A DNA stretch of 64,000 bases from Thiosocius sp942490985 (GCA_942490985.1 CALNYW010000006.1:434001-498000), one strand, 5' to 3'; shown: positions 42,867 through 52,728, counted from the first letter of the stretch. Program-made: numbers and translations. Notes: generated by a model not told the origin, from the letters alone.

Positions 42867-43469
42867 TTCGTTGAAATCCCCATTTAGTGGTAACGAGTTC
42901 TTGTAATAGTTTTCAAGCTTGGAGGGCACCTGCACCCAGGGACCGCCCGCCCCATACGAACTGTCTGTATATCGACTGGAGCTATCCAACCCGTCGAACA
43001 TACGCTCGTGCAGACGCAATAGCGAGGTCCGTCGATTAATCCAATTTGCGGTCATCCGCATGGCAAGCAACCTGAGACCATGAGGCTTCGACGGAGAATG
43101 ACTCTTGTCCAACATGAAGTTGTCGGTCACTGGGGGCTTGATGACTGGCCGCTCCTGGCTGAAAGCGCCAATAATCAGAACAAAGAAGGCCACCTCGACG
43201 GGTGACCTCTTCTTTATGTGCGGTGCGTCAGACGCGACGGTTGCCAACACGAAGCTGTCCTTAAGTGTTGACTGATACTGGGTGTCGTTATGCTTAGTTG
43301 CGGACGTTTGCTGCGGACAGGTCCCGACGCACACCGAACCTCTGCCGGAGCTCGATGCCAGAGGGAAAGTCAAAAATGACGGACTCCCACTCTTCAGACC
43401 TGCAGTGCCACGATCAACTCGCTGCGGCTACACAATTCGTCTCAATGAACTAAAGAAAGTGAAGAAAAG
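42867..43469. other. Intergenic region with dispersed repeat
   Basis: Contains a copy of the dispersed repeat (43155-43253). Although the frame of the haem protein gene is open through much of it, this part reads as non-coding. Confidence 0.5.
43155..43253 (+). repeat. Dispersed intergenic hairpin repeat, copy 3
   Basis: TGGCTGAAAGCGCCAATAAT, a hairpin of AAAGAAGGCCACC with GGTGACCTCTTCTTT, then GTGCGGTGCGTCAGACGCGA and GTTGCCAACACGAAG. It matches copies 1 (8259) and 2 (44681) in order and spacing. Confidence 0.75.
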
Positions 43470-44465
43470 TCACCCTGTTGATTGGCGAAGAATGGTCGCG
43501 GACCGCGAGCGACTATCTCGCTTCTGCTCGTACATCAGCGTGTCGGCTGCCGCCATTAGGCCAGATACGTCCTCATGACGCGCGGGGTCATATTGAACTA
43601 CCCCGACGCTGAAAAGAATGTCGTAGCCGCGTTGTGATACCTGATTGTAACGCGCGACTTGCACCCGGAATCGATCCAAAATCTCAGCGGAGGTTTCCGT
43701 CGTAGCATTCGTCAACAGTACAGCGAATTCATCGCCACCCAGGCGTCCCAGCACATCAGATTCTCGAAAAGTCTCCTGCAAGATTTCAGCAAACTTTGTG
43801 AGCGCTCGATCACCTTCGGCATGACCGAACTGATCATTGATTTGCTTGAAGAGGTTGAGATCGAAAAAAAGCATGGAAGCAGGCTTTTCAAGGCGCTTGC
43901 ATAAACCAAGCGCATGTTGCGACAAGGTTTCAAAACCGCGCCGATTAGAGATCATCGTCAACTCGTCCATGGTCGCCAACTGCACGGCTGCAAGCTCTTG
44001 CTCCGCCATACGGGCGAGATCCCTCAGCAAAGCCAGATCGTCTTCATCAAAATCGCGGGGTTCGCGGTCAATCAGGCACAAGGTGCCAAGCTTGCTGCCA
44101 TTCGCCACCGTCAGCGGGCAACCGGCGTAGAATCGTATGTGCGGTGCATCGGTCACCAGCGGGTTGTCGTGGAAGCGCTTATCTGTCGCTGCATTAGGAA
44201 TCAGAAAAACATCGTCTCCCAAAATCGCATGACCGCAGAAAGAGATGTCGCGTGACGTTTCCGAGGCATTGAGGCCTTGGCAAGACTTGAACCACTGACG
44301 ATCGTCATCCACCAAGCTCACCAGAGCGATGGGTACGCCGAAAAGCCGCTTTGCCAAACGAGTCAGGCGGTCAAAGCGTTCTTCGGGTGAAGTATCGAGA
44401 ATATTGAGCGCACGAAGGGTGTCTAATCTTGTGGCTTCGTCGTGTGGTTTTTCAGGGGCCTGCAT
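43470..44465 (-). CDS. GAF-GGDEF diguanylate cyclase
   Basis: A 331-residue cytoplasmic enzyme. The N-terminal GAF sensor domain (about 20-155; VPIALVSLVDDDRQWFKSC, FCGHAI, RFYAGCPL) resembles the sensors of many light- or redox-responsive proteins. The GGDEF domain (about 165-325) has an intact active site LGGDEFAVL and an RxxD inhibitory site five residues upstream (RESD), so it should make cyclic di-GMP with product feedback. It is a single gene. Confidence 0.93.
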   Translation of the reverse strand: MQAPEKPHDEATRLDTLRALNILDTSPEERFDRLTRLAKRLFGVPIALVSLVDDDRQWFKSCQGLNASETSRDISFCGHAILGDDVFLIPNAATDKRFHDNPLVTDAPHIRFYAGCPLTVANGSKLGTLCLIDREPRDFDEDDLALLRDLARMAEQELAAVQLATMDELTMISNRRGFETLSQHALGLCKRLEKPASMLFFDLNLFKQINDQFGHAEGDRALTKFAEILQETFRESDVLGRLGGDEFAVLLTNATTETSAEILDRFRVQVARYNQVSQRGYDILFSVGVVQYDPARHEDVSGLMAAADTLMYEQKRDSRSRSATILRQSTG

Positions 44466-44992
44466 AGTAGTCCTCTTCGAGAAAACGCCGGCTGCTCTTC
44501 AGCGCATAACTTGGAAATCCTAGCTAGGCTGCTTCAGCTTAACTGCGGCTGAGCAGGCAGAGCTTCCCGTAAGCTATATCGTCAGGACTTGTGGGGAGTT
44601 GAGTCGGTGGTCGGAACCACCCGCTGTGTCGGCTGTTTCCGGCCGTCGCCTTCCTTTGAGTTTTGCCTTTTTGACCGCGTGTGGCCGAAAGCGCCAGTAA
44701 CCAGAACGAAGAAGGCCTCCTCGACGGGTGGCCTCTTCTTTTGTGCAGTGCGTCAGACAGGAACCAATACAGATCGGTCACTGATCTGACTGAGCAGCGG
44801 TGTCGTTGCGACGGCGAAACGTGCGTTTGTTCACAAATAGATCGCAATGCCAAGCGATTCTGCTAACCGCTAAAGATGCTGGCGACGTTGCCCGATATCT
44901 ACATGGTAGAGTCGCACAGTACTCGGCGTTCAGTTCCACCACTGACGACAGCACCCGCCGTTCGATTTTTTCTGTTGCTTTAGGTTTTTCAT
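44466..44992. other. Intergenic region with dispersed repeat
   Basis: Holds dispersed repeat copy 2 (44681-44776). No gene is supported. Confidence 0.5.
44681..44776 (+). repeat. Dispersed intergenic hairpin repeat, copy 2
   Basis: GTGGCCGAAAGCGCCAGTAA, hairpin GAAGAAGGCCTCC with GGGTGGCCTCTTCTT, then GTGCAGTGCGTCAGACAGGA and ACCAATACAGATC. It is the best match to copy 3. Confidence 0.75.
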
Positions 44993-45187
44993 ATGACATT
45001 CTTTCGACGCCTGCTGTTGCTTTCTTGTCTCAGCGGCCTTCTTTTGAATACCGGCGGATGCACCACCGCAGTGATTGCTGGGGCTGCGGCTGCAGGCGGA
45101 TACATTGCCCATGAGAAAGGATACAGGGTGCGTAACCCTGTCACACGGGGCTCAAGCCAAGACGAATCAAAATCGGACGAAAAGTAG
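44993..45187 (+). CDS. Small lipoprotein
   Basis: A 64-residue precursor with a lipobox (LLLNTGGC, cysteine about residue 23) after a short hydrophobic signal, so it should be lipid-anchored in the envelope. The mature part has a glycine/alanine-rich membrane-like stretch (VIAGAAAAGGYIAHEKGY) and a charged tail. Similar small lipoproteins occur in many Proteobacteria and have no known function. Confidence 0.7.
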   Translation: MTFFRRLLLLSCLSGLLLNTGGCTTAVIAGAAAAGGYIAHEKGYRVRNPVTRGSSQDESKSDEK

Positions 45188-45395
45188 ACCCTTCGACATC
45201 TCGCGCGAGGCACTAGCGCGGCATACCGGATGTCTGTTACTGCGTTTTCTGCCAATTGCCGCTAAGGGTGTGGGTAATTCCAGCTATCGCTCTTGCCAAC
45301 GGCAACGATCAACAGATTCCGGCCGAACACCTCCAGACGCTGTTGATACCCCGTAAACGTCGAAGCGAGGCATCCGGGACGTTTTGCGCCGGGCA

Positions 45396-45423
45396 TAGAA
45401 AAGGCGGCCGATCAGGCCGCCTT
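45396..45423 (-). terminator. Terminator of mscL
   Basis: AAGGCGGCC and GGCCGCCTT pair around GATCA. On the minus strand the stem is followed by TTCT. It lies 24 bases after the mscL stop. Confidence 0.85.
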
Positions 45424-45446
45424 GGGCAGATCACAGATCCTGTCGG

Positions 45447-45902
45447 TCAGGTCAGTTCGCTGGTGCAGTGCGGGCAGCGGCTAGCCTTGATCGGGATCGA
45501 CGTGAAGCAGTGTGGGCACTCTTTTTCGGTCGGCTCGGCCGGCGCCTCTTCCTCTTTTTTCTGTAGCGAGTTCATGCCCTTGATCAGCATGAAGACCGCA
45601 AAGGCAACGATCAAGAAACTGATCATGCTGTTGACGAACAAGCCGGCGTTCAGCGTGACCGCACCTGCTTCTTTGGCGGCTACGAGTGTTGCGTAAGGTC
45701 CAGCGGTCGCGCCTTCCTTCAACGTGATAAACAGATCGCTGAAGTCGACGCCGCCAAGCAGCAGGCCGACCGGGGGCATGATGACATCGTCAACAAGGCT
45801 TTTGACGATCGTGCCAAACGCGCCTCCAATAATGATGCCGACCGCCATGTCGACAACATTGCCGCGCATCGCAAACTTTTTGAACTCTTCCATCATCGCC
45901 AT
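45447..45902 (-). CDS. mscL: Large-conductance mechanosensitive channel with zinc-ribbon tail
   Basis: MscL is a pentameric inner-membrane channel that releases solutes on osmotic downshock. The N-terminal EFKKFAMRGNVVDMAVG helix and TM1, the periplasmic loop (VDFSDLFITL) and TM2 (FVNSMISFLIVAFAVFMLIK) are standard. The cytoplasmic helix bundle is replaced or extended by CPHCFTSIPIKASRCPHCTS, a four-cysteine zinc ribbon, at about residues 128-148. Most MscL proteins end in a simple charged helix. AGGAG lies 10 bases before the ATG, and a terminator follows. Confidence 0.93.
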   Translation of the reverse strand: MAMMEEFKKFAMRGNVVDMAVGIIIGGAFGTIVKSLVDDVIMPPVGLLLGGVDFSDLFITLKEGATAGPYATLVAAKEAGAVTLNAGLFVNSMISFLIVAFAVFMLIKGMNSLQKKEEEAPAEPTEKECPHCFTSIPIKASRCPHCTSELT

Positions 45903-46336
45903 TTGGTTCGACTCTCCTGTATCGGTTGGTGATTAATGTTGGGATGTAAATCTCAACCTGTTAATCATAACCTTGTCAGCGTGAGTTTCGCATTCGAACA
46001 GGAGGGCATGACGCAGCGTATCCGGACGTGTGTTGTTGGTAGCTGACAAAATGTTGTGTGGCCTGATTGTCCGTTCCTGGCCGACTCCAGCGGTTCCCAG
46101 TTCCTCCCCGAAAGCCGCTAATGGTAAAAGATCGCGGTACGTCGAACGTCAATGATCCGGGAAGTCTCGCCGGCTGGCAGCTTTAATCTCCGGACCAGGC
46201 TGGCTCACCACCGACCGGTTCTGTCTGAATTGCATTCCTAAGTCCGCACGAACTGTTTGTTCATTCAGCTTCTATTCAGGCGTGTTAGCGTAGCCTGACA
46301 ACAAATTGACAACCCAAACTCACAGCAAGACAGGGA
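45903..46336. other. Intergenic region
   Basis: No supported gene. TGGCCGACTCCAGCGGTTCC and AAAGCCGCTAATGG near 46080-46125 resemble parts of other intergenic repeats. Confidence 0.4.
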
Positions 46337-46705
46337 GTGGAAATGGTTATACCCAAGAAAATTCTTCTCGCAAGCGTGCTCGCCTCGCTGATCGCCGCAC
46401 CGACGGCCTTTGCCGATCCGCCCGACAAGGAACGGAAAGAGGCTTACAAAGAAGAGATGAAACGGGACCGGGAGCGCGTGAAGAGCGAGCACGAGTTTGA
46501 ACGTGAAGACCGAAAGAAGCAGCATGAAGCCGACCGTGAGTACCGCAAGGAAAGGGAAGAAATGGAGCGGGAGGAGCGCAAGCATCGGGCGGAGATGGAG
46601 CGCGAGGACCGAAAGCACGTGGAAGAAATGGAACGTGAAGACCGCAAGCGCTACGAAAAGGTAGAACGCGAGCGGCGTAAGCACGAAAAAGAAATGCGGC
46701 GTTAA
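46337..46705 (+). CDS. Secreted highly charged coiled-coil protein
   Basis: A 122-residue precursor with a signal peptide (LLASVLASLIAAPTAFA) and a mature region built almost only from Glu, Arg, Lys and Asp with an EMEREDRKH-like repeat of about nine to eleven residues, predicted as one long helix or single alpha-helix. A start at Met3 (46343) is equally good. A terminator follows 25 bases after the stop. Function is unknown; an extended periplasmic spacer is possible. Confidence 0.72.
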   Translation: MEMVIPKKILLASVLASLIAAPTAFADPPDKERKEAYKEEMKRDRERVKSEHEFEREDRKKQHEADREYRKEREEMEREERKHRAEMEREDRKHVEEMEREDRKRYEKVERERRKHEKEMRR

Positions 46706-46729
46706 ATCCATCTCATGCAGCAATTGGGA

Positions 46730-46753
46730 CCCCGCCATCTGGCGGGGTTTCTT
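46730..46753 (+). terminator. Terminator of charged-protein gene
   Basis: CCCCGCC and GGCGGGG close a four-base loop and are followed by TTTCTT. Confidence 0.88.
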
Positions 46754-46848
46754 ACGCCCGGTAATCGCGGGGTGCACGAGCCCGGCTCTGTCCGAGAGCG
46801 GCCGCACGAAGTCCGTCATGGCGCCTGCGTGCGGCCACAACTACCCCG

Positions 46849-47464
46849 TCAGATCTCCGTCTGCTCCGAAATCTCCAGTGCATCATCGACCTCGATCCCG
46901 AGGTATCTCACCGTACTTTCCAGCTTGGTGTGGCCAAGCAGCAGTTGGACGGCCCTCAGGTTCTTGGTTCGCTTGTAGATCAGCGTCGCCTTGGTCCGCC
47001 GCATGCTGTGCGTTCCGTAGACCGTCGAATCGAGTCCGATGGCGGCGACCCACTGATGCACGATCCGGGCGTACTGACGCGTGGAAATATGCGGAGATTT
47101 CGCCAGGCGACCGGGGAAATAGATAGTCCTCCGCCTTCAAATTCGCCGTTTCTATCCATACGGCGACGGCGGATCTGGCCGGCTCGGTCAGCTCGAATTG
47201 CACCGGCCGTTGCGTTTTCCGTTGCACGACCATCGCCCGGGGCAGGACCTGATCGGCGTGCATCACGTCTCGAACCCGCAGGCTCACCAGATCGCAGCCC
47301 CGCAGCTTGCTGTCGATCGCCAGGTTGAGCATGGCCAGGTCGCGGATCTGGTCTTCGTTCTGCAGGTGGAATCGAATTGCCCAGATATCCTTGGGCTTCA
47401 GTGGTGGTTTTTGGCCAACCAGCTTGCCTTTGTTCCAGGGCTCGTGGGTTTGATTGGTTTCCAT
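46849..47464 (-). pseudogene. Tyrosine recombinase with single frameshift
   Basis: The first frame (47464 leftward) encodes the N-terminal part and the first catalytic arginine (KLRGCDLVSLRVRDV), then DYLFP. At the run CCCC near 47120 it leaves the true frame; one fewer C would continue as GRLAKSPHISTRQYARIV and then GTHSMRRTKATLIY, LLGHTKLESTVRYLGI in the frame that ends at 46849. All catalytic residues (R, H-x-x-R, H, Y) are present across the two frames. It is a compact integrase of about 200 residues, not an IntI. The break may be a mutation or a sequencing error. Confidence 0.8.
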
Positions 47465-47976
47465 GTCAGGCTCCCTCGCAGTGGATGGGAGTCTGATTGT
47501 GTCGCCGAGCCGCGAACAGCCGCTTTCAGGCGATTAGTTGAACGCGTGCAGTCGGCCAGGAACGGCCGGTCGCCAAACCTTTGCTGCAGTCATCTGACAG
47601 ACTGCCGTACTTTGTAAGCGGTCGGAAGGTCAATTCACACTACTCGGCCGGAGCGGTCGTTGACGATCTGGCCTGGCAACGGCTGCAATGGGTCGGTGAC
47701 CGGTCATTGGCCATTAGAGCTCGCTGAGCGGCAGCTTTTCGATTCGATGGCCGGCAGGATTCAACACACTGCGGACATTCCCCAGTACGGGCACTTGAAG
47801 GGCGCCATGCGCCGAAGGGAGAGAAACCCCTCAGAATTCCATCAAAGGTCTTCACCGGTCATCGGCCGGACCAAGTGGCAAATTTTTCATCGCGCGAGTC
47901 AGCTGGCCGGACTTAATTGACACACCCGCTGATGCTCGGTCTTTCTTGCTATGCTCCGGTGACCATCGGATAGGAA
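47465..47976. other. Intergenic region
   Basis: Nothing I can name. TGGTCGGTGACCGGTCATTG near 47690 is a short palindromic stretch. No gene is supported. Confidence 0.4.
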
Positions 47977-49068
47977 ATGCTCGGAGAATTTGGATTGCCG
48001 GGGCCGCGTCGTGATTTTTGCCAAAGCGTTCTCAGCTCACTGAACGCGCATATCGCGGTCTTGGATCAAGAAGGTATTATCGTTGCTGTGAATGACGCAT
48101 GGCGGCAATTCGCGGTCGGCAATGGCGATCCCTCCGAATCAGCTGTCGGGGTTGGCGCAGATTATCTCGGCGCATGCCGCCAAGCGGCTGCTGAGGGTGA
48201 CGAGATCGCCGGCCAGGTATTGGAGGGTATCTTGGCCGTCAAATCGGGCCAGCAACCTCGTTTTTCGCTGGAGTATCCGTGCCACAGCCCTGATCAGGCA
48301 CGATGGTTCCTTATGAGCGTGACCCGGCTTTCAGGCGGCAGCGACGGCGTTGTTGTCTCCCATGAAGACATCACGGCGCGACGACTCGCGGAAGACGCGC
48401 TTCGGAATTCGCACGAGCTATTGGAGCAACGGGTCAACGAACGGACTGCCGAACTCCAGCAGGCAAATGCGGCATTGCGCGAAGAGATCTTTCAGCGCTT
48501 GGAGGCGGAGTCAAAGTTGCATCGACTCGCGCATCACGACCCGCTTACTGGCCTACCCAATCGCCTGCTGTTCTTTTCGCAGTTGAAAATGGCGATTGAA
48601 CGTGCCCAGCGTCACGGGCGTCGTTTTGCGCTCCTCTTTCTCGATCTCGATCGCTTCAAAATCATCAATGACACGCTCGGGCACGCCGTTGGTGACAAGC
48701 TTCTTCAGTCGGCTGCTTCCCGTCTCACGACTATGGTCCGTAGGGAGGATATGGTTGCCCGCTGGGGCGGAGACGAGTTTGTCATTCTAGTCGAAGAGGT
48801 GGCAAATGCTCGAGACGCCGCGCTTCTTGCCGGAAAGCTCGTAGTCGCCTTAGCCGAACCGGCTCAGATCGGCAATGATGACGTTGATGCGTCTGTGAGC
48901 ATAGGCATCAGCATCTATCCAGATGATGCAGAGACCGAAGAGGACCTGATCAAGATGGCCGATGCAGCGATGTATCACGCCAAGGAGTGCGGCCGACACA
49001 ATTATCAGTTTTATCGTGCGAAACTAGCCGCGAAGAGACAAAAAAGCCGCCCCAACCTGAAAGATTGA
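47977..49068 (+). CDS. PAS-GGDEF diguanylate cyclase
   Basis: A 363-residue enzyme: a PAS/PAC sensor (about 15-140; NAHIAVLDQEGIIVAVNDAW to HEDITARRLAE), a coiled-coil linker (about 145-185) and a GGDEF domain (about 190-350) with AHHDPLTGLPNRLLF at its start and an intact WGGDEFVIL active site. The RxxD inhibitory site is present (RRED). It should make cyclic di-GMP in response to an unknown ligand or redox signal. It is a single gene. Confidence 0.94.
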   Translation: MLGEFGLPGPRRDFCQSVLSSLNAHIAVLDQEGIIVAVNDAWRQFAVGNGDPSESAVGVGADYLGACRQAAAEGDEIAGQVLEGILAVKSGQQPRFSLEYPCHSPDQARWFLMSVTRLSGGSDGVVVSHEDITARRLAEDALRNSHELLEQRVNERTAELQQANAALREEIFQRLEAESKLHRLAHHDPLTGLPNRLLFFSQLKMAIERAQRHGRRFALLFLDLDRFKIINDTLGHAVGDKLLQSAASRLTTMVRREDMVARWGGDEFVILVEEVANARDAALLAGKLVVALAEPAQIGNDDVDASVSIGISIYPDDAETEEDLIKMADAAMYHAKECGRHNYQFYRAKLAAKRQKSRPNLKD

Positions 49069-50556
49069 GCGTATCACTTGGGAATGAGTCCGCAACCAAC
49101 ACAGACCGGACGTTGCTGGAATCGACTTCCTGGGTGGTGGTTTGCTCGTCATTGACGCGCAGGCGAATGCCCGGAATCGACCACGCGGGCGAGCGGACGT
49201 CCTCTCAGCGATACTTCCTCGATCGATGGCGTCAGGTGCATATCAGGCTCCGGGCGGATATGGCTCAAATGCCTCGCTGCGGTCCTTGAGCACGGGGGAC
49301 GATAGCGTCAGGATCCCTTTACAGCAAAGCCCCGCCGTCGACTGGCCTACCCAATCATCGACCGGGAGACGGTCTTACGAACAGTGTCAGATTCATCTTT
49401 ACAGATGTGCAACTCGATCCAGCCCACGACCGCTGGAGCCCGCTTTTTACTTGGGTGGCAAGATTTCTGCAACACGAGACTACGACGCAAATTAAGAACG
49501 AAGGATAAACGTCTTTGCTCAACGCATCGGACAAGTTTACTTGCTGGATTGGCTTTCGCGTGCATGCGCTCAGTACGGCGCCCGATAAATGTCATTGCAC
49601 ACTCCGGATTGGAGACTGGTGTTTTACAGGGTGGCTGTAGGCGGAGATACCCACCACGGGGACCATAAGAGACTCTGGTAGCCGGTGATTCGGTCAGGGT
49701 TTACACTCATGCGATTGAATTATTCCGCGAAGTGCGTGAGTTCTTCAAAGCTGACAGCATCCGAATTCAAGCAAATGTCAATCGAACCCATCAGCCGTGC
49801 TGGAGCGTTGGCTCTCGCAAAACGGATTCAGACGTCCGGTTAGGTAGTGGCGTGACTTTATGAGAGTTATCCGACGGATACCCATTGTTCAAATGATCTG
49901 GAACCTTCGACTCGACGTCGATGGCGAATGGAAGTCGTAAAGGCACGAAGAACATGTTCCGTGATGCCTGACCAAGCCGGTAGGTATCAATTTGCCATCA
50001 GCGCGATCTTTGTTAGGAAATGTTCGTACAGCGGAGAGTGGTCACTCATAGCACAGATGAGGCCGAACTCCAACTGCCAAAATCCGACGACGAGGACGCG
50101 AGTCGGGCGGTACACGCGCCACTGCGCGGCGAATCCGGGGATGGGTGGCAGCATGAGAAAATGGCGGTATTTCGAGGAATCCACAATCTGAGTGACTTGA
50201 AAGCAGAACCGGCGAACCGCTAGTGGCCGGGAGCACTCGTTCCCGGCGTCAGCTCCGTAAAGATTCCTGACACCCGATTCCCGTGGCTTGCGAATGTCTC
50301 TTCCTGGCGGGATTGAGACAAGGAAGTCGCTTTCAAGCGCGGCTTCTTGATCTTTGAACAGCCGAAACCGCAAACAAATTGAAACGATAAGACTGTCTCG
50401 ACCTATCTTCTTACCGCACGCCAGTCGTTCAGCCAGGGTTCAGATAATCCTTCTTACAGTAACGATGTCGACTGCTTCACAGTACATTGCTGGCGGACAA
50501 GCCAAATTGGTCGACGTAATTTTCCAGGCAGTTTTAACCGGGTGGGGAGCGAACGG
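49069..50556. other. Gene-poor 1.5-kb region
   Basis: No gene I can support. A short frame around 49671-49860 (VRVYTHAIELFREVREFFKA) looks protein-like but starts directly after a stop, so at most it is a remnant. A hairpin of GGAAGTCGC with GCGCGGCTTC near 50325-50350 belongs loosely to the dispersed hairpin type, and GCAACCAACACAGACCGG near 49092 is the recurring motif. Confidence 0.45.
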
Positions 50557-51090
50557 ATGAACAAATCATTGGTTGCGGGAATTGCCATAGGCGCCACTGT
50601 GGCAACGGCCGGCGGGGTCATCGGCGGCCTGACGCTGATGTCAGAAAAAGCGCCAACTTACGCTGAGGTAATCGAGGTCACCGAAGCAACGGAAACGATA
50701 AAGACGCCTCGCGAGGTCTGTGAGGACGTGGCAGTGACTCGACAGGCGCCCGTGAAGGACGAACACAAAATCCTCGGTACTGTCGCCGGCGCCGTGATTG
50801 GCGGGGTTCTCGGCAACCAGGTCGGTGGCGGCTCGGGCCAGAAGCTCGCCACCGTGGCGGGTGCGGCGGCCGGTGGGTACGCGGGTAATCGCGTCCAGGG
50901 AAACCTGCAAGCGGGTAACACCTACACGACGACCGAGCGCCGTTGCCGCACCGTCACCGATTCGAGCCAGAAGTTGTTGGGGTACGACGTGACCTATCGT
51001 CTGGGCGATGCAGAAACGGTTGTCAGGATGGCTCAACGTCCCGGCGACCGGATACCTGTCGAGAACGGGGAGTTAGTGCTGCCGCAGTAG
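50557..51090 (+). CDS. Glycine-zipper 2TM envelope protein
   Basis: A 177-residue protein with an N-terminal hydrophobic anchor or signal (ATVATAGGVIGGLTLM) and a glycine-zipper domain (GTVAGAVIGGVLGNQVGGG, then LATVAGAAAGGYAGNRVQG, about residues 75-115), the pattern of the 17-kDa surface-antigen/Rick_17kDa family. The C-terminal part is a small beta domain (RCRTVTDSSQKLLGYDVTYR). It probably sits in the outer membrane or periplasm. I start at the ATG at 50557, preceded by GGGGAGCG; an upstream start at 50542 adds five residues. Confidence 0.82.
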   Translation: MNKSLVAGIAIGATVATAGGVIGGLTLMSEKAPTYAEVIEVTEATETIKTPREVCEDVAVTRQAPVKDEHKILGTVAGAVIGGVLGNQVGGGSGQKLATVAGAAAGGYAGNRVQGNLQAGNTYTTTERRCRTVTDSSQKLLGYDVTYRLGDAETVVRMAQRPGDRIPVENGELVLPQ

Positions 51091-51385
51091 GCATCGAAAT
51101 TTGCGCCAGCGTCGAGACGTCGCTGAGCACCATGTCATTCCGAGCCCTCGCTGGTCCAAGCACGCCTGGCCTTGCTCGTGCGCCTCACCCTTGCGGGGCT
51201 TGCGCGCAATACCGCTCCAGGCGGTATTGTCGTTCCAGAGCGGCACCCAAACGCACCTGGCCGGCGCGATCGTCCCGGAGACTGGTGTAATTTGCAGGCT
51301 ATATGCAAGATGCGGCGTTTTCGGTACATGCCTGCAATGGCAGTTTGTGGCTGGGGGGCGTTTGGGTTCTCTGCGCGCCAACTTC
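51091..51385. other. Intergenic region with repeat
   Basis: Holds one of two copies of a 78-bp repeat (51223-51300). No gene is supported. Confidence 0.5.
51223..51300 (+). repeat. 78-bp repeat, copy 1
   Basis: GGTATTGTCGTT, then GCACCTGGCCGGCGCGATC, then ACTGGTG and TTGCAGGCT. It aligns without gaps in its core to 59667-59744 with only scattered differences. Confidence 0.75.
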
Positions 51386-51411
51386 CATAAAAAAGGGCCC
51401 CGAAGGGCCCT
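51386..51411 (-). terminator. Terminator of oxidase-fcc operon
   Basis: GGGCCC pairs with GGGCCC around a short loop with a flanking GA/TC pair. On the minus strand TTTTTTAT follows. It lies 30 bases after the fccB stop and ends the six-gene operon. Confidence 0.88.
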
Positions 51412-51440
51412 CAAAGAGTTCAGGAAAATCCTGCAGTCGA

Positions 51441-52712
51441 TCAGCCGAAGCTGTCGGCTACGATGTTGTCGTACCAGCTGTAGGCGTACTGCACCTCGCG
51501 TGCGCGCATCTCTGGGCTGCTATCGGTCGGTGTCAGACCACCAGAGCCATCGACCTTGCTGAGGCTGCCTTCTTTCAGGTCATAGACCATCGCCACCGAG
51601 ATCGCGTCGTTCGGTCCAACGATCGAGTAGCAGGTGTTGACCATGGACGGATCGCCAGGCTCTTCACCGTTGAGCATCGCGACGACGGCAGCGGCTGCGA
51701 CTTTGCCTTCCGAGTTCGCGGCGTAGCCCGACTTCGGCAGCGGTGCTGCGACAGCGGCATCGCCGATGACGTGAATGCCTTTGTGCAGGGTTGACTCGAA
51801 GGTCCTGCCATCGATCGGGCACCAGCCAGAGTCGGCGGCCAGGCCGGCTTTGCGAACGATCGCCGCGGCCTGTTGGGCCGGGATGACGTTGGCGACATCG
51901 ACCTTGTGTGCCGTGTCACCGACATACATCGTGTTGGTCTTGGCGTCGACACGGGTAACCTTGCCGCCCTTACCGGCGGCGACCCACTCGATGTGGTTCG
52001 GGAAGTAACGCTCGAACGCCTGCGTGAACAGGCCCTGCTTCGAGAACTTGTCTTTGCTGTCCATGATGATCAGCTTGGACTTGGGCTTCTTCTCTTGCAG
52101 ATACATGGCGATCTGGCAGGCGCGTTCGTACGGCCCAGGCGGGCAGCGGAACGGGTTCGGCGGTGCAGCGATCGCGACCACGCCACCATCTGGCATTGCC
52201 TCGAGTTGCTTGCGCAGGATGACCGTCTGCTCGCCGGCCTTCCAGGCGTGCGGCATAGTCTCCATCGCGGCGTCGTCGTAGCCTTCGATGTTCGACTTGA
52301 ACGAGATGCCCGGTGCAACGATACAACGGTCAAACGCCAAGGTCTGACCGCCGGCGGTCATGACCTTCTTACCGGCCGCGTCGATGTCGGTAACGGTGTC
52401 ATGGATCACGGTGATGCCGTGGGCCTTGAGTCCGTCATAACTCACCTTGATGGACTCCATCGTACGGTGGCCGGAGAGCACCTCGTTACTCATGTAACAG
52501 GTGTAATACTCCTTGTTCGGCTCAACGATGGTGACATCAATCGATGAGTCAGCCCGGCGAATGTACTTTGCAGCGGTCGCACCAGCGGTGCCACCGCCGA
52601 CCACGACGACCTTTTTGCTGGCAGCGCCAACGATCGCGGGGAAGCCCAGCGTGCTGACAGCGGCAGCACCACCGGTGACTTGGATAAACTTTCTACGTGT
52701 GAAATTTGCCAT
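51441..52712 (-). CDS. fccB: Flavocytochrome c sulfide dehydrogenase, flavoprotein subunit
   Basis: FccB (423 residues) oxidises sulfide at a covalently bound FAD and a redox disulfide and passes electrons to the FccA haems. A Tat signal (TRRKFIQVTGG) leads to an FAD-binding VVVVGGGTAGATAAKYIRR. EYYTCYMSNEVLSGHR contains the active-site region with the flavin-linked or redox cysteine, and NPFRCPPGPYERAC and NTCYSIVG carry the other cysteines. The C-terminal YAYSWYDNIVADSFG is typical of FccB. It is the last gene of the operon, 16 bases after fccA. GGGGGA precedes the ATG. Confidence 0.94.
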   Translation of the reverse strand: MANFTRRKFIQVTGGAAAVSTLGFPAIVGAASKKVVVVGGGTAGATAAKYIRRADSSIDVTIVEPNKEYYTCYMSNEVLSGHRTMESIKVSYDGLKAHGITVIHDTVTDIDAAGKKVMTAGGQTLAFDRCIVAPGISFKSNIEGYDDAAMETMPHAWKAGEQTVILRKQLEAMPDGGVVAIAAPPNPFRCPPGPYERACQIAMYLQEKKPKSKLIIMDSKDKFSKQGLFTQAFERYFPNHIEWVAAGKGGKVTRVDAKTNTMYVGDTAHKVDVANVIPAQQAAAIVRKAGLAADSGWCPIDGRTFESTLHKGIHVIGDAAVAAPLPKSGYAANSEGKVAAAAVVAMLNGEEPGDPSMVNTCYSIVGPNDAISVAMVYDLKEGSLSKVDGSGGLTPTDSSPEMRAREVQYAYSWYDNIVADSFG

Positions 52713-52728
52713 TCTTTATTCCCCCGAA

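Noticed and set aside
41805..43373. Full 522-codon version of the EB_dh protein
   Set aside because: The first about 170 codons lie in repeat-containing intergenic DNA and would bury the signal peptide. The start at 42866 has a ribosome-binding site.
46849..47464. Reading the tyrosine recombinase as an integron integrase for the attC sites
   Set aside because: It lacks the additional IntI-specific region between the conserved boxes, is only about 200 residues and lies 17 kb from the attC-like sites.
49987..50373. 128-codon minus-strand frame
   Set aside because: Composition is odd, there is no ribosome-binding site, and an opposing frame is equally plausible. No family features.
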